From contig JAGWHE010000008.1 of assembly GCA_028866945.1 (NCBI GenBank), positions 1 through 39,881 on the forward strand: a stretch of 39,881 bases of DNA, written 5' to 3'. Numbering within the stretch: position 1 is the first letter of the stretch; the number at the start of each line of letters is the position of its first letter. Below the pieces are notes generated by a model. The model had not been told where the DNA came from. It saw only the letters and a program-made list of their open reading frames with translations, and did not search any database. Both the position numbers and the translations under genes were made by a program. The stretch is from Nitrososphaerota archaeon. GTDB lineage: Archaea; Thermoproteota; Nitrososphaeria; Nitrososphaerales; Gagatemarchaeaceae. This document shows, piece by piece, positions 31,432 to 39,578 of this stretch.

Positions 31432-31590
31432 TTGGTGGTCTTCACTACCGAGAAGGTTGTCATCATTGTTGTGGCCACCCTCATAGTGATCGCCCTGGCG
31501 TACATCTTCCGGTTCGGAAGGTTCTCCCGAAAGAAGCAGAAGGGAGCAAACGCGGACAGCAGTCAGCCGACTACCTCAGGCTCAGGCTAG
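31432..31590 (+). CDS. 52-residue single-pass membrane protein
   Basis: TTG 31432 to TAG 31590 encodes one hydrophobic helix (VVIIVVATLIVIALAYIF, residues 9-26) followed by a basic stretch (RFGRFSRKKQK) and a Ser/Thr/Gln tail. The positive-inside rule predicts a cytoplasmic C-terminus. No family was recognised; it is not TatA-, SecG- or Sec61-beta-like in any motif I can see. It stands 76 bases before an ABC transporter operon in the same direction and could be an accessory peptide of it. GTG 31435 is an alternative start. Confidence 0.55.
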   Translation: MVVFTTEKVVIIVVATLIVIALAYIFRFGRFSRKKQKGANADSSQPTTSGSG

Positions 31591-31666
31591 TGCGGCCCTG
31601 TGCGATGCAGCATCGAAGGGAATCCTCGAGAAGTGCGGCAGAGTCGGCCGATGAGCGAGACCTAGC

Positions 31667-32584
31667 TTGATCGACACCGAGAACCTGACGAAGAACTTCG
31701 GCAACGTGAGAGCGGTTGATTCAGTCACCCTTCACGTCGACGGGGGAGAGGTGTTCGGGTTCCTAGGCCCCAACGGGGCTGGCAAGACGACCACCGTCAG
31801 GATGTTGGCCTGCCTGGTCGGCAAGAGCTCAGGGAGTGCCAGAATAGGAGAGTACGAGATCGCGAACAAGGAAGACCAGCCGAAGATCAGGAGGATGATC
31901 GGTCTGCTGACAGAAAACGTCGGGCTCTACGAAGAGCTGAGCGCCTATGACAACCTGGACTTCTACGGCCGCTTCTACAAGCTTGCAGAGCAGAAACGGA
32001 GGGAGAGGATCGAATATCTCCTAAAGCTCCTCGAGCTGTGGGACAAGAGAGATGTGGCGGCCGGGACGTTCTCGAAAGGAATGAAACAGAAGCTGGCGAT
32101 CGCGAGGGCCCTGATTCACGACCCTGAGGTCCTCTTCCTGGATGAGCCGACCGCGAATCTCGACCCCGAAGCCTCGAAGACCGTGAGGGACTTCATCGTC
32201 GAGTTAAAGAAGGAGAAGAGGACGATCTTCCTGAACACGCACCTTCTGGACGAAGCGGAGAGGGTCTGCGACCGCGTGGCCATACTGAAGACAAGGCTGA
32301 TCAGCATCGGCAGCCCACAGGAGCTGAGGCATTCGCTCTCAGGCAGGAGGGTGAAGGTCCAACTTCAGCACGTGGACGATTCCATGGTCGCCGCGGTGAA
32401 GAAGATGGGATATCAGCTAGGAGAGGTGACCGCGAACAGCATCGTCGTCAGCCTGAAGGACCCTGAAAATGAAAACCCGGCGATTCTGCGGTCCATACAA
32501 AGTGCCGGGGGGAGGGTGGTCTTCGTCACCGAGGTGGGCCCCAGCCTGGAAGACGTGTACCTGAAGCTCGTGAGGGGAGAATAG
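31667..32584 (+). CDS. ABC transporter ATPase (NatA-like), second system
   Basis: A 305-residue ATP-binding subunit with Walker A GPNGAGKTTT, signature FSKGMKQKLAIARAL (Lys replacing the second signature glycine, as in many NatA-type proteins), Walker B VLFLDEPTANLDPE and H-loop LNTHLLDEAERV. A C-terminal domain follows residue 220. Start TTG 31667. The permease follows by six bases. It is only distantly like the exporter ATPase at 20.5-21.5 kb, so the two systems are not a recent duplication. Substrate unknown. Confidence 0.92.
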   Translation: MIDTENLTKNFGNVRAVDSVTLHVDGGEVFGFLGPNGAGKTTTVRMLACLVGKSSGSARIGEYEIANKEDQPKIRRMIGLLTENVGLYEELSAYDNLDFYGRFYKLAEQKRRERIEYLLKLLELWDKRDVAAGTFSKGMKQKLAIARALIHDPEVLFLDEPTANLDPEASKTVRDFIVELKKEKRTIFLNTHLLDEAERVCDRVAILKTRLISIGSPQELRHSLSGRRVKVQLQHVDDSMVAAVKKMGYQLGEVTANSIVVSLKDPENENPAILRSIQSAGGRVVFVTEVGPSLEDVYLKLVRGE

Positions 32585-32590
32585 GATAGC

Positions 32591-33328
32591 ATGGACCTCC
32601 AGAACGCATGGAACGTCGCCCGGAAGGACTTCAAGATATACAGGAGGAAACCCTCGGTCATATACGCGACGGTCGCCATGCCGCTCATCGTCGGGGTCGT
32701 GTTCCCGCTCATCGTTGACTACTCGATGAGCAGGGGGGCGAAGAGCCTCACAGCGGCGGCCGCCCCCGGGTTGATGGATTCGTTCTCCATCTGGTTCATC
32801 ATAGCCGCGGCGATAATTCCGACCGCAATAGCGTCCTACAGCCTGGTCGGCGAGAAGATACAGAGGAGCCTCGAGCCGATGCTCGCCACCCCCATGTCGG
32901 ATGGAGACATCCTGCTGGGCAAGACCTTGTCGGCGCTGCTGCTTCCGCTAGGGGCGCTCTACACCGGCTCGGTGTCTTTCATGGTGCTCCTGGATACCTT
33001 CACGCACGGCCTGCTGGGGTACAACTACTATCCGAACTGGCACATCGCCGCCATCCTTTTCGCGGCGCCATTCGCGGCGCTGCTCAGCGTGGAGGTGAAC
33101 GTGATCATCTCCGCCAGGATGACCGACGTGCGCAGCGCGCAGCAGTCTGGGGCTCTGCTCATGCTCCCGTTCGTAGGGGTGTTCCTGGCTTCCGAGCTTG
33201 GTTTCTTCGAGCTGAACGACACCAACCTGGTAATCCTCGCCGGAGTCCTCGCGGCAGTCAGCGTCGCCATGTTCTTCGTGGCGAAGGCTGCGTTCCAGAG
33301 GGAAGAGATACTCACACGGTGGAAGTGA
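32591..33328 (+). CDS. ABC-2 type permease (NatB-like), second system
   Basis: A 245-residue membrane protein with six predicted helices: VIYATVAMPLIVGVVFPLIV, FSIWFIIAAAIIPTAIASYS, LSALLLPLGALYTGSVSFMVLL, WHIAAILFAAPFAALLSVEVNVI, GALLMLPFVGVFLASELGFF and LVILAGVLAAVSVAMFFVAKAAF. The intracellular EKIQRSLEPMLATPMSDGDILLGK segment is the ABC-2 coupling motif. It forms a unit with the ATPase just upstream and is followed by a hairpin that may end the transcript. Confidence 0.9.
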   Translation: MDLQNAWNVARKDFKIYRRKPSVIYATVAMPLIVGVVFPLIVDYSMSRGAKSLTAAAAPGLMDSFSIWFIIAAAIIPTAIASYSLVGEKIQRSLEPMLATPMSDGDILLGKTLSALLLPLGALYTGSVSFMVLLDTFTHGLLGYNYYPNWHIAAILFAAPFAALLSVEVNVIISARMTDVRSAQQSGALLMLPFVGVFLASELGFFELNDTNLVILAGVLAAVSVAMFFVAKAAFQREEILTRWK

Positions 33329-33329
33329 G

Positions 33330-33356
33330 AAGGATGCCGGCTCCCCTGGGCATCTT
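33330..33356 (+). terminator. Possible terminator hairpin after the second ABC permease
   Basis: AAGGATGCC at 33330-33338 pairs with GGCATCTT at 33349-33356, with one bulged base. No long T-run follows, so confidence is low. Confidence 0.25.
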
Positions 33357-33403
33357 GCCCGGACGGCCGAATGGGGAAGGCGGACGGTTCCAGCGATACA
33401 AGA

Positions 33404-33476
33404 TAGCCCGGCTAGGATTCGAACCTAGGTCGAAGGCTCCAGAGGCCCCCATCCTTGACCACTAGACGACCGGGCT
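33404..33476 (-). tRNA. tRNA-Gln (anticodon CTG)
   Basis: A 73-base cloverleaf. The acceptor AGCCCGG pairs with CCGGGCT, followed by discriminator A. The D arm contains TAGTGGTCAAG, the anticodon stem GGGGC/GCCTT encloses loop CTCTGGA with anticodon CTG, and the T arm CTAGG-TTCGAAT-CCTAG is perfect. The 3' CCA is not encoded. A TATA box lies about 30 bases upstream at 33503-33509. No intron. Confidence 0.95.
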
Positions 33477-33502
33477 GCGAATTCAGTTCGATTTCGGTGG
33501 CG

Positions 33503-33509
33503 ATAAAAG
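33503..33509 (-). promoter_or_regulatory. TATA box of tRNA-Gln
   Basis: CTTTTAT on the minus strand, about 30 bases before the tRNA 5' end and just after the aminotransferase stop region. Confidence 0.45.
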
Positions 33510-33513
33510 CGTT

Positions 33514-34668
33514 CTACCGTTTCTTCTTCTGCCTGGCCACTTCGACGCGTCCAGGGGCCAGGCCGAGCTTCTCCATGACGCCGCCCATGGAGTCGAGCGC
33601 CCCCCTGAGGGTCTCCGGCTCGAGGATGCCGAAGTGACCTATCCTGATCATCCTGTCCCTGTCGTCATAGATCCCCCTCGAGACCATCACATGATGCTCC
33701 TCCTCCAGGGTCTTCTGGATGGGGCCAGCCTTCCCCTCCTCGACCCAGAACGACGTGACCGTGTCCGCCCTGTGGCCTTCGTCCGCCACGAACTTCTGGC
33801 CCCAGGCGTCGACCCTCTCCCTGGTGAGCTCTCCGAGCTTCCTGTGGCGCGCCCACCTGTTTTCGATCCCTTCGGCCTTCACCTCCAGCAGGGCCTCCCT
33901 GAGCGCCAGGAGGACCTGGGTGGCAGGGGTAGCCAGGTACATCTTCGGGTCTTCCATCACGGGCTTCCACCTCAGGAGGTTCATGTAGTAGGATTCGATC
34001 GGCGCCTTCCGCTTCTCCATGTGTTCGACTGCCTTCCCGGATACGGCCAGGAGCACCGCGCCGGGAGCCCCAGCCAGGGCCTTCTGGGACGCGGTGAAGA
34101 CGACGTCTGCCCCGAGCTTGTCGAAGTCCAGGGGCTCGCCGCCTATGGCGCAGACCGAGTCGACCACGCAAAGGACCCCCGCCTTGGAGCACTCCTCGAC
34201 GAGCTCCGGGACTGGGTTGATGACCGAGCTCGAAGTGTCCACGTGTGTGATGAAGACCACCGAGTATCTGTTCTTCCTTAGCCTGCGCCTGAGCGTGTCG
34301 GGGTCGGCGCCCATGCCCCTGCCGAACTCCAGGCTGTCTGCCTTCGCCCCGTGAATCTGGTTGAGGAGCAGCATCCGGTGGCCGAAGTAGCCGTTCACTA
34401 GTGTGAGGGTCCTGTCTCCGTGCGACACCAGGCTCACGACCGACGACTCCATCCCTATCGTCCCGGAGCCGGTGTAAACGAACTGGGCCCCCTTTTCATT
34501 CTTGAAAACGTACCTGGCCAGCTGGATGGTCTCCTTGAAAGTGGAGTAGAACTCTGCGCCGACGTGCGGGAGCTGGGGCCGGGCCATCGCCTCCCGGACG
34601 CGCCTTGACAAGTTGGTCGGTCCCGGGATCAGAAGCAGGGTGTCATCCAACTTGGAACCCTTGGCCAC
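33514..34668 (-). CDS. Class V aminotransferase (alanine-glyoxylate/serine-pyruvate type)
   Basis: A PLP enzyme of 384 residues. It has the family start LLLIPGPTNLSRRVREAM, FVYTGSGTIGMESSVVSLV, the VDTSSSVINPVPEL region, VVDSVCAIGGEPLDFDKLGADVVFTASQKALAGAPG with the Schiff-base lysine, and the C-terminal IRIGHFGILEPETLRGAL. Archaeal members act as serine-glyoxylate, serine-pyruvate or phosphoserine-type transaminases. The SerB-like phosphatase just upstream on the same strand makes a serine or glyoxylate role plausible. GTG 34668 is the start. Confidence 0.9.
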   Translation of the reverse strand: MAKGSKLDDTLLLIPGPTNLSRRVREAMARPQLPHVGAEFYSTFKETIQLARYVFKNEKGAQFVYTGSGTIGMESSVVSLVSHGDRTLTLVNGYFGHRMLLLNQIHGAKADSLEFGRGMGADPDTLRRRLRKNRYSVVFITHVDTSSSVINPVPELVEECSKAGVLCVVDSVCAIGGEPLDFDKLGADVVFTASQKALAGAPGAVLLAVSGKAVEHMEKRKAPIESYYMNLLRWKPVMEDPKMYLATPATQVLLALREALLEVKAEGIENRWARHRKLGELTRERVDAWGQKFVADEGHRADTVTSFWVEEGKAGPIQKTLEEEHHVMVSRGIYDDRDRMIRIGHFGILEPETLRGALDSMGGVMEKLGLAPGRVEVARQKKKR

Positions 34669-34699
34669 ACCTCTCTCAGAGGGAGTAAAAAGGCTCTCC

Positions 34700-35332
34700 C
34701 TATCGTATGTGGTTGAAGATCTCGCCCAGGCTGTCTATGTGTATGATCTCGGGGTCGGGGACCCTGGTCGTGTGCGCCAGCATGAACCCGAGCCCCGCGG
34801 ACTTCAGGAAGGCCAGGTCGTAGGTGGTGTCACCCACCGCGATGGACTGCTTGGGATGCACCCCGACCTTGCGGAGAAGCTTCTGGTATGCCAGGTCCTT
34901 GCGGGTGGGGTCCACCCTGCCGATGCCATGCTGGAGGAGGACTCCGTCCCTGCTGAAGCGGAGCCCGTTGGCGACCATGTAGTCCATCCCGAGGTCCGAC
35001 GCCACTTCCTTTGCAAGCATGTCTATCCCCGAAGTGACGAGCGCCGTCTTCATCCCCATCTCTTGGAGCTCTTCCATGACCTTCGGCGCCTCCTTCCGCA
35101 ACTTGTAGCCGGAGAGTATTTCCCCGATCTGGGCCTTCGTCACCCCCTTGGGCCAGGAGGAGATGTCCCTCCGCATGAACTCCCTGTAGTCGATCTTCCC
35201 CTCGGTGTAGAGCCTCAGAGAAGCGGCGCCGAGGTGCTCGGTCCCGAAGGCCCTATGGATGGCTACCCAACTGCTGTTGTGCTCCAGGACCGTCCCGTCC
35301 ATGTCGAAGCTCGCGAGCTTGAATCGACTCAT
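34700..35332 (-). CDS. serB: HAD-family phosphatase, phosphoserine phosphatase-like
   Basis: A 210-residue HAD hydrolase of the SerB/PSP type: catalytic ASFDMDGTVLEHNSSW (D10, D12), motif II ALVTSGIDMLA, the motif III lysine in DPTRKDLAYQKLL and motif IV AVGDTTYDLAFLKSAGLGFML. The cap is alpha-helical as in phosphoserine phosphatase. ATG 35332 overlaps the argS stop as ATGA. It sits between argS and the class V aminotransferase, which together could complete serine synthesis from phosphoserine; other phosphate substrates are possible. Confidence 0.82.
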   Translation of the reverse strand: MSRFKLASFDMDGTVLEHNSSWVAIHRAFGTEHLGAASLRLYTEGKIDYREFMRRDISSWPKGVTKAQIGEILSGYKLRKEAPKVMEELQEMGMKTALVTSGIDMLAKEVASDLGMDYMVANGLRFSRDGVLLQHGIGRVDPTRKDLAYQKLLRKVGVHPKQSIAVGDTTYDLAFLKSAGLGFMLAHTTRVPDPEIIHIDSLGEIFNHIR

Positions 35333-37239
35333 ATCCGGTCCTTGACTGGTATCCCCATGAGCCTCATGGATTCCGCCAGGACCCTGCTTGCGGCGTCGAC
35401 GAGCGCCAGCCGCGCGTCTCTAAGCTGGGCGTCCTCCTCTTTGTTGACGGGGACCCTCTCGTAGAAGTCGTTGAACGCGACCGCCAGTTCGTGGGCGAAC
35501 CGGGCGATCTCCTTGGGGGAGAGGAACTCCTCCGCAGTCTCCGCGCTGATGTCTAGCATGGACATCTGCTTGGCCAGCTTGAGCTCCTTGGGGTTGGTGA
35601 GCTTGGCTGCGGACTTTTCGTCGATGGCCGGCTTCCCCTCGGTCTTGTCGAGTATCCTCCTCGCCCGGGCGTAGGAGTAGAGAAGGTACGGGCCGGTGTC
35701 GCCCTGGAAGCGCAGGGCGTCGTAGATGTCGAAGACTATCATCTTGTCGGGGTCCTGCTTCAGGAGCTCGTATCTGAGGGCCGAGACCGCGACAGCCTCG
35801 GCGACGTCGTCGACCCAGGCCTCTGGCTCCGAGAGGTTCCTCCTCCTGGTCTCTGACTTGGCCTTGTCCCTCAGCCGGTCGAGCATGATGTCGACGTTGA
35901 CGTAGAGGCCCTTCCTCCCGGACATGTGGGCGAAGTCTCCTTCGATGGCGAACCCGAGCTGGGCGGCGGTGTTCTTCGAGAGGGACACCACCTCGTAGCT
36001 CCGGTGGAGGTACCGCTTCGAAGACCCCTCCCTGATTCGGTCGAGTACCTTCGAGACTATGCGCTGGAGGTAGCTCTGCCTCGTGTCGATTACCGCGATG
36101 GCTAGCCTCGCCCCGCCGAAGCGCACCCTTCCCTTCTTTCCGTCCAGGGTGGTCGAATAGAGCACCCCCGCGGGCTGGCTCACCGGGTAAGTTTCGTAAC
36201 CGAAGGGGTCGCCGATGAGCCCAATCTTCCAAGCCGCGTATGGGATGTCCTTGGCTACGTAGACGGCGGTTCCGTCCGACCTCACGACCACCTTCTCCTC
36301 TCCTGTCTCTGGGTCGGGGATGACCCAGGTGCCTTTGTTCTCTCCCTCGGTCTGGAACTTGACGTATCCCATCTTCTTCAGTGACTCGAAGATCTGCTCC
36401 CACATCCCCGAGTGCACGAGCTGGGACTCCCAGTTGAGGAGGTCGTAGGTCGCGCCGAGCCGCCAGCAGGTAGCGAGCTGGGCTGCGAGTATCTTCCGCA
36501 CTATGCCCCGGGCGTAGTCGGCGGTTTCCCCGGTCCCTTTCTCGATCTCCTTCAGGACGAACGACTGCTTCTCCTTCAGCGAGGGGTCGTTTTCGTACGC
36601 TTTGGTCACCTTCGTGTAGACGCTGTCTCCACAGTAGATGTCGTACTTCACGCCCGGGGGCGCCTCGTCGGAGAACCCAAGGAACTTGAACCCGACGATG
36701 ATGTCCGCCACCTGGGCCCCCGAGTCGTCTACGTAGTTGAGCGCCTGGACCTGTTGGCCCATGTACCGCATTACCCTCACGAGCGAGTCCCCGAGGACGA
36801 GATTCCGCGCGTGGCCGATGTGAAGGGCCTTGTTCGGGTTGACGTTGGTGTGCTCGATCGCCACGACCTCTCCCTTTTCTCTGACGGCACCCAGGTCGCC
36901 CGATGATATGGCAGAGATCGAGTCCGTCATGAATCGAGGGTGGTTGATCTGGAAGTTGACGTACCCTCCCCTGTGGGGGGACACAGCGCCGATGTACCGT
37001 TTCTTCTTTGCCAGCTCCATCGCCTTCGACGCGATTTCGATGGCCACGTCCCCGGGACTCTTCCCCGCTTCCTTGGCGATTCTGATGGGGGTCGCGCTGG
37101 CGAGGTCTCCGTAGGTGTCGTTGGGGGGGAGGCTGACCTCGACCTGGAGGTCCTTGAAACCCAGGGCTCTGCATGAGTCAGCGAGGACTTCTTCCACCTC
37201 CGCCTGGAACTCGAGGAACTTCAATCTGGGCTCCTGCAT
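35329..37239 (-). CDS. argS: Arginyl-tRNA synthetase
   Basis: A 636-residue class I synthetase. The N-terminal Add-1 domain (KDLQVEVSLPPNDTYGDLAS) is followed by the HIGH motif in HTNVNPNKALHIGHARNLVLGD, the Rossmann fold (VVRSDGTAVYVAKDIPYAAWK), a KMSKS-like MSGRKGLYVNVD, and a helical anticodon-binding domain (GPYLLYSYARARRIL; LARFAHELAVAFNDFYERVPV-like end). ATG 37239 follows TGAGG; the open frame to 37437 is upstream noise. A tRNA-Arg gene lies 1.4 kb away, past the next gene. Confidence 0.95.
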   Translation of the reverse strand: MQEPRLKFLEFQAEVEEVLADSCRALGFKDLQVEVSLPPNDTYGDLASATPIRIAKEAGKSPGDVAIEIASKAMELAKKKRYIGAVSPHRGGYVNFQINHPRFMTDSISAISSGDLGAVREKGEVVAIEHTNVNPNKALHIGHARNLVLGDSLVRVMRYMGQQVQALNYVDDSGAQVADIIVGFKFLGFSDEAPPGVKYDIYCGDSVYTKVTKAYENDPSLKEKQSFVLKEIEKGTGETADYARGIVRKILAAQLATCWRLGATYDLLNWESQLVHSGMWEQIFESLKKMGYVKFQTEGENKGTWVIPDPETGEEKVVVRSDGTAVYVAKDIPYAAWKIGLIGDPFGYETYPVSQPAGVLYSTTLDGKKGRVRFGGARLAIAVIDTRQSYLQRIVSKVLDRIREGSSKRYLHRSYEVVSLSKNTAAQLGFAIEGDFAHMSGRKGLYVNVDIMLDRLRDKAKSETRRRNLSEPEAWVDDVAEAVAVSALRYELLKQDPDKMIVFDIYDALRFQGDTGPYLLYSYARARRILDKTEGKPAIDEKSAAKLTNPKELKLAKQMSMLDISAETAEEFLSPKEIARFAHELAVAFNDFYERVPVNKEEDAQLRDARLALVDAASRVLAESMRLMGIPVKDRI

Positions 37240-37296
37240 CCTCACATGATAAAAGCTATCGGGAGGGACGGAGGTCTGCCTCAGCTCGAGGGTCAG

Positions 37297-37302
37297 TTTA
37301 AA
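37297..37302 (+). promoter_or_regulatory. TATA box between argS and the MFS gene
   Basis: TTTAAA, palindromic, lies about 34 bases before the MFS TTG 37334 and about 60 before argS ATG on the other strand. A second AT-rich element (CTTTTATC) lies only about 10 bases before the argS ATG. Confidence 0.45.
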
Positions 37303-37333
37303 GCGGGTTGGCAGCCGGGAAGACTTCCTGAAG

Positions 37334-38575
37334 TTGGACAGCCCTTCTGACCAGGAAGTGCAGGTGACCGACGGACGGTCGCTGACGTTCCTTGGCGCGC
37401 TGCGGGTCTTCAGGAGCGTCTCTGCGGGGATGGTCAATGTCGCCTTCCCATTCCTCGTCTTGTCGCAGCTGCAGCTAGGCGACTACCTCCTCGGCGGCAT
37501 TTACGCGGCCGCGACGATCGGGACCGCGCTCATCGGTCTCGCTTTCGGGTTTTCTGCGGATATGGTGGGGAGGAGGGCTTCGTTCGTTGTTGCGCTTGCG
37601 CTCCTCCCTGCCAGTGCTTTCATCCTGGCGGCCACGAACAGCACACCGGCCCTGGCGGTGGCAGCAGTTGTAGGGGGCATCTCGGCGACCGGGTCCCTCC
37701 CCGGAGGCGGTGTGGGGGGTGCGGCGCAGCCGATACAGGCCACGCTCACCACAGAGCTGACGTCCAGGAAGGATAGGACGAGGTACTACTCGCTCCTCGC
37801 GTTCATCTCGGGTGTCGCCGCAGCGGCGGGGGCATATCTTGCGGGGCTTGCCGTGCTGCAACAGGTCTTCGTCGCCGCTGCCTTGCTCGGCGTGGTTTCG
37901 GTCCTCCTTTCCCCGTTCGTCAAGATGAAGAAGACAGTAAGAAAGCGGACTAGGCTCGTCTCTGGAGGGGCGATCGGGAAGTTCAGCCTGACTGGGATGC
38001 TCAACGGCCTCACCCAGGGGCTGGTCACGCCTTTCCTCATCCCGTTCTTCATCACAATCTACGGAGTGTCCAGGCCGGAGATGGCTCTGTACGCAGGCGC
38101 CTCAGGGGTAGTCGCCTCATCTGCGCTGCTCCTCGCGCCCAGGATTGAGCGAACGCTTGGGTTCCTAAGGGGGATCGTGACCACTCGGGGCGCCTCAATC
38201 GCCCTGGCAGTCACCCTGCCACTCGTCAGGCTCTTCCCTGTGTCGTTGGCGATCTACATGCTACTCCCCGCGACAAGGGTGATGGCGCTGCCGATTCAGC
38301 AGTCGGCGATGATGGACCTCGTCGCGGGGGATGAGAGAGGGGCAGCTTTCGGGATCAACCAGACGGCCAGGCTGCTTTCTTCCTCGGCCGGGACATATCT
38401 TGCCGGGTTTGAATTCGGATCCCTCGAGCTGGACCCTGCAGCCTTGGACGTCCCGTTCGGGCTGTATGCGGTAGTCCTCGCAGTCAACCTGGGGCTCTAT
38501 TGGGGGTTCTTCAGGAAGTACAGGCCCCCTCCCGAGGTCACCCCTTCACTCTCCGGAGGCGGGGAGCGACCTTAA
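37334..38575 (+). CDS. MFS transporter
   Basis: A 413-residue membrane protein with about twelve helices in two halves. The first half has the MFS loop 2-3 motif GFSADMVGRRASFVVAL (GxxaDrxGRR) and a Gly-rich linker (SLPGGGVGGAAQPIQATL). A basic cytoplasmic loop (KMKKTVRKRTRL) separates the halves, and the second half repeats the pattern with GDERGAAFGINQTARLL. Start TTG 37334. Substrate unknown. It is not closely similar to the MFS protein at 22-23 kb. Confidence 0.88.
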   Translation: MDSPSDQEVQVTDGRSLTFLGALRVFRSVSAGMVNVAFPFLVLSQLQLGDYLLGGIYAAATIGTALIGLAFGFSADMVGRRASFVVALALLPASAFILAATNSTPALAVAAVVGGISATGSLPGGGVGGAAQPIQATLTTELTSRKDRTRYYSLLAFISGVAAAAGAYLAGLAVLQQVFVAAALLGVVSVLLSPFVKMKKTVRKRTRLVSGGAIGKFSLTGMLNGLTQGLVTPFLIPFFITIYGVSRPEMALYAGASGVVASSALLLAPRIERTLGFLRGIVTTRGASIALAVTLPLVRLFPVSLAIYMLLPATRVMALPIQQSAMMDLVAGDERGAAFGINQTARLLSSSAGTYLAGFEFGSLELDPAALDVPFGLYAVVLAVNLGLYWGFFRKYRPPPEVTPSLSGGGERP

Positions 38576-38599
38576 CTCCGTCCCCACCGAGGGCCGCTC

Positions 38600-38689
38600 G
38601 GGCCCGTAGCCCAGCACGGACAGGGCGTCAGCCTCCGAAGCTGAAGTGCGAAAGCTCAGAGACCGTGGGTTCGAATCCCACCGGGCCCG
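38600..38689 (+). tRNA. tRNA-Arg (anticodon CCG) with enlarged variable region or small intron
   Basis: The acceptor GGGCCCG pairs with CGGGCCC, discriminator G. The D arm GCCC-AGCACGGACA-GGGC, the anticodon stem TCAGC/GCTGA with loop CTCCGAA (anticodon CCG) and the T arm GTGGG-TTCGAAT-CCCAC are all perfect. Between the anticodon and T stems there are 20 bases instead of about 5. The extra 15 bases look like an imperfect copy of the adjacent CGAAGCTGAAG (CGAAAGCTCAGAG). I could not form a convincing bulge-helix-bulge splice motif. Confidence 0.9.
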
Positions 38690-38721
38690 TTCGAGTATTA
38701 CGTTTTCATACATCATAATAC

Positions 38722-38729
38722 TTTTAACC
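38722..38729 (+). promoter_or_regulatory. TATA box of the toxin-antitoxin operon
   Basis: TTTTAACC lies about 28 bases before TTG 38753, in an AT-rich stretch after tRNA-Arg. Confidence 0.5.
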
Positions 38730-38752
38730 AAGGTTGCCGTCCCGATTCTGTA

Positions 38753-39262
38753 TTGCCGGTAAGCAACTCCAGCCCTCTGATTCACCTCGCGCGCCTTGGG
38801 AAGCTCCGGTACGTCAGAGAAGCGTTTCCTTCGTTGATCGTGCCTGGTGGCGTGAGGCACGAGACCATTGAGAGGGGGAAAACCAGTGGGCATAGCGATG
38901 CACTCCTACTCGAGAAGCTCGAGAAAGAGGGGTGGCTGAAGGTCGCCGGGTTCAATCGCCCCTCGTCGGAGAAGGTGGCGCGGGAGCTGGCAGATGTGGT
39001 AGGCAGAGGAGAGGCGGAAGCAATCGCGCTGGCTGTAGAGAGACACGACCGATTGTTGATAGACGACCAGAAGGGAAGGCAGGTTGCAACACTCTATGGA
39101 ATCGAAACTACGACAACGCTGGGCCTTCTCTTCGAGTTGCTGATAAATGGGATATTGCCGAAGGCAGACTACAGGAGGAACGTAAGGAACTACGCGGCAC
39201 AGGGTTGGATTGCTCCAGACGTGGTTCAAGAATTTCTTGACCAGGGTGAAAGAGTTGAGTGA
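38753..39262 (+). CDS. PIN-domain toxin (DUF3368 type)
   Basis: A 169-residue PIN-fold ribonuclease, probably the toxin of a type II system. Family marks are VSNSSPLIHLARLGKL with the first acidic/Asn site, PGGVRHE, the GRGEAEAIALA motif, LLIDDQKGRQVA with paired aspartates, and TTTTLGLLFELL. These match DUF3368 proteins, where NSSPLI replaces the usual DTSVLI. TTG 38753 lies about 28 bases from a TATA box. Codon use is more mixed and GC lower than in the core genes, suggesting transfer. The antitoxin gene follows with an overlap, the reverse of the usual order. Confidence 0.85.
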   Translation: MPVSNSSPLIHLARLGKLRYVREAFPSLIVPGGVRHETIERGKTSGHSDALLLEKLEKEGWLKVAGFNRPSSEKVARELADVVGRGEAEAIALAVERHDRLLIDDQKGRQVATLYGIETTTTLGLLFELLINGILPKADYRRNVRNYAAQGWIAPDVVQEFLDQGERVE

Positions 39263-39578
39263 ACGAATCTCCTTTGTTGTGCCGAAGCCACTCAGAAAGC
39301 AATTGAGGGAGCTCCAAGAACTGACAGGAGAAGACCAATCGAGTCTGCTGAGGCGACTCTTGGACAAGGGCATAGAGGATGTAAAGATGGACATCGCCGT
39401 AGATACTTACGTAAAGGGGAAGGCGTCCTTGGAGAAGTCCGCGGGGATTTCTGGTTCATCTCTGTGGGATTTCCTCGATGAGCTAAGGAGAAGGAACGTG
39501 ACTCTCAAGTACTCGGTGGCTGATGCAGAGAGTGAAATCCGGAGGGCAGTCGAGCATAGGAAGGGCAAATCTGCCTAG
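39246..39578 (+). CDS. Antitoxin, ribbon-helix-helix plus UPF0175-like
   Basis: A 110-residue protein. The first 50 residues look like a ribbon-helix-helix (RISFVVPKPLRKQLRELQELTGEDQSSLLRRLLDKGIED). Residues 52-95 resemble the UPF0175 antitoxin core (DTYVKGKASLEKSAGISGSSLWDFLDELRRRNVTLKYSVADAESE). UPF0175 proteins commonly pair with DUF3368 toxins. GTG 39246 or TTG 39255 lies inside the toxin end, giving an overlap of 17 or 8 bases. It likely represses its own operon and neutralises the PIN protein. Confidence 0.8.
   Translation: MKELSERISFVVPKPLRKQLRELQELTGEDQSSLLRRLLDKGIEDVKMDIAVDTYVKGKASLEKSAGISGSSLWDFLDELRRRNVTLKYSVADAESEIRRAVEHRKGKSA

Noticed and set aside
35420-37174. 584-codon open frame inside argS in another frame
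   Set aside because: Arg/Gly/Pro-rich translation with no motifs; argS is certain in its own frame.
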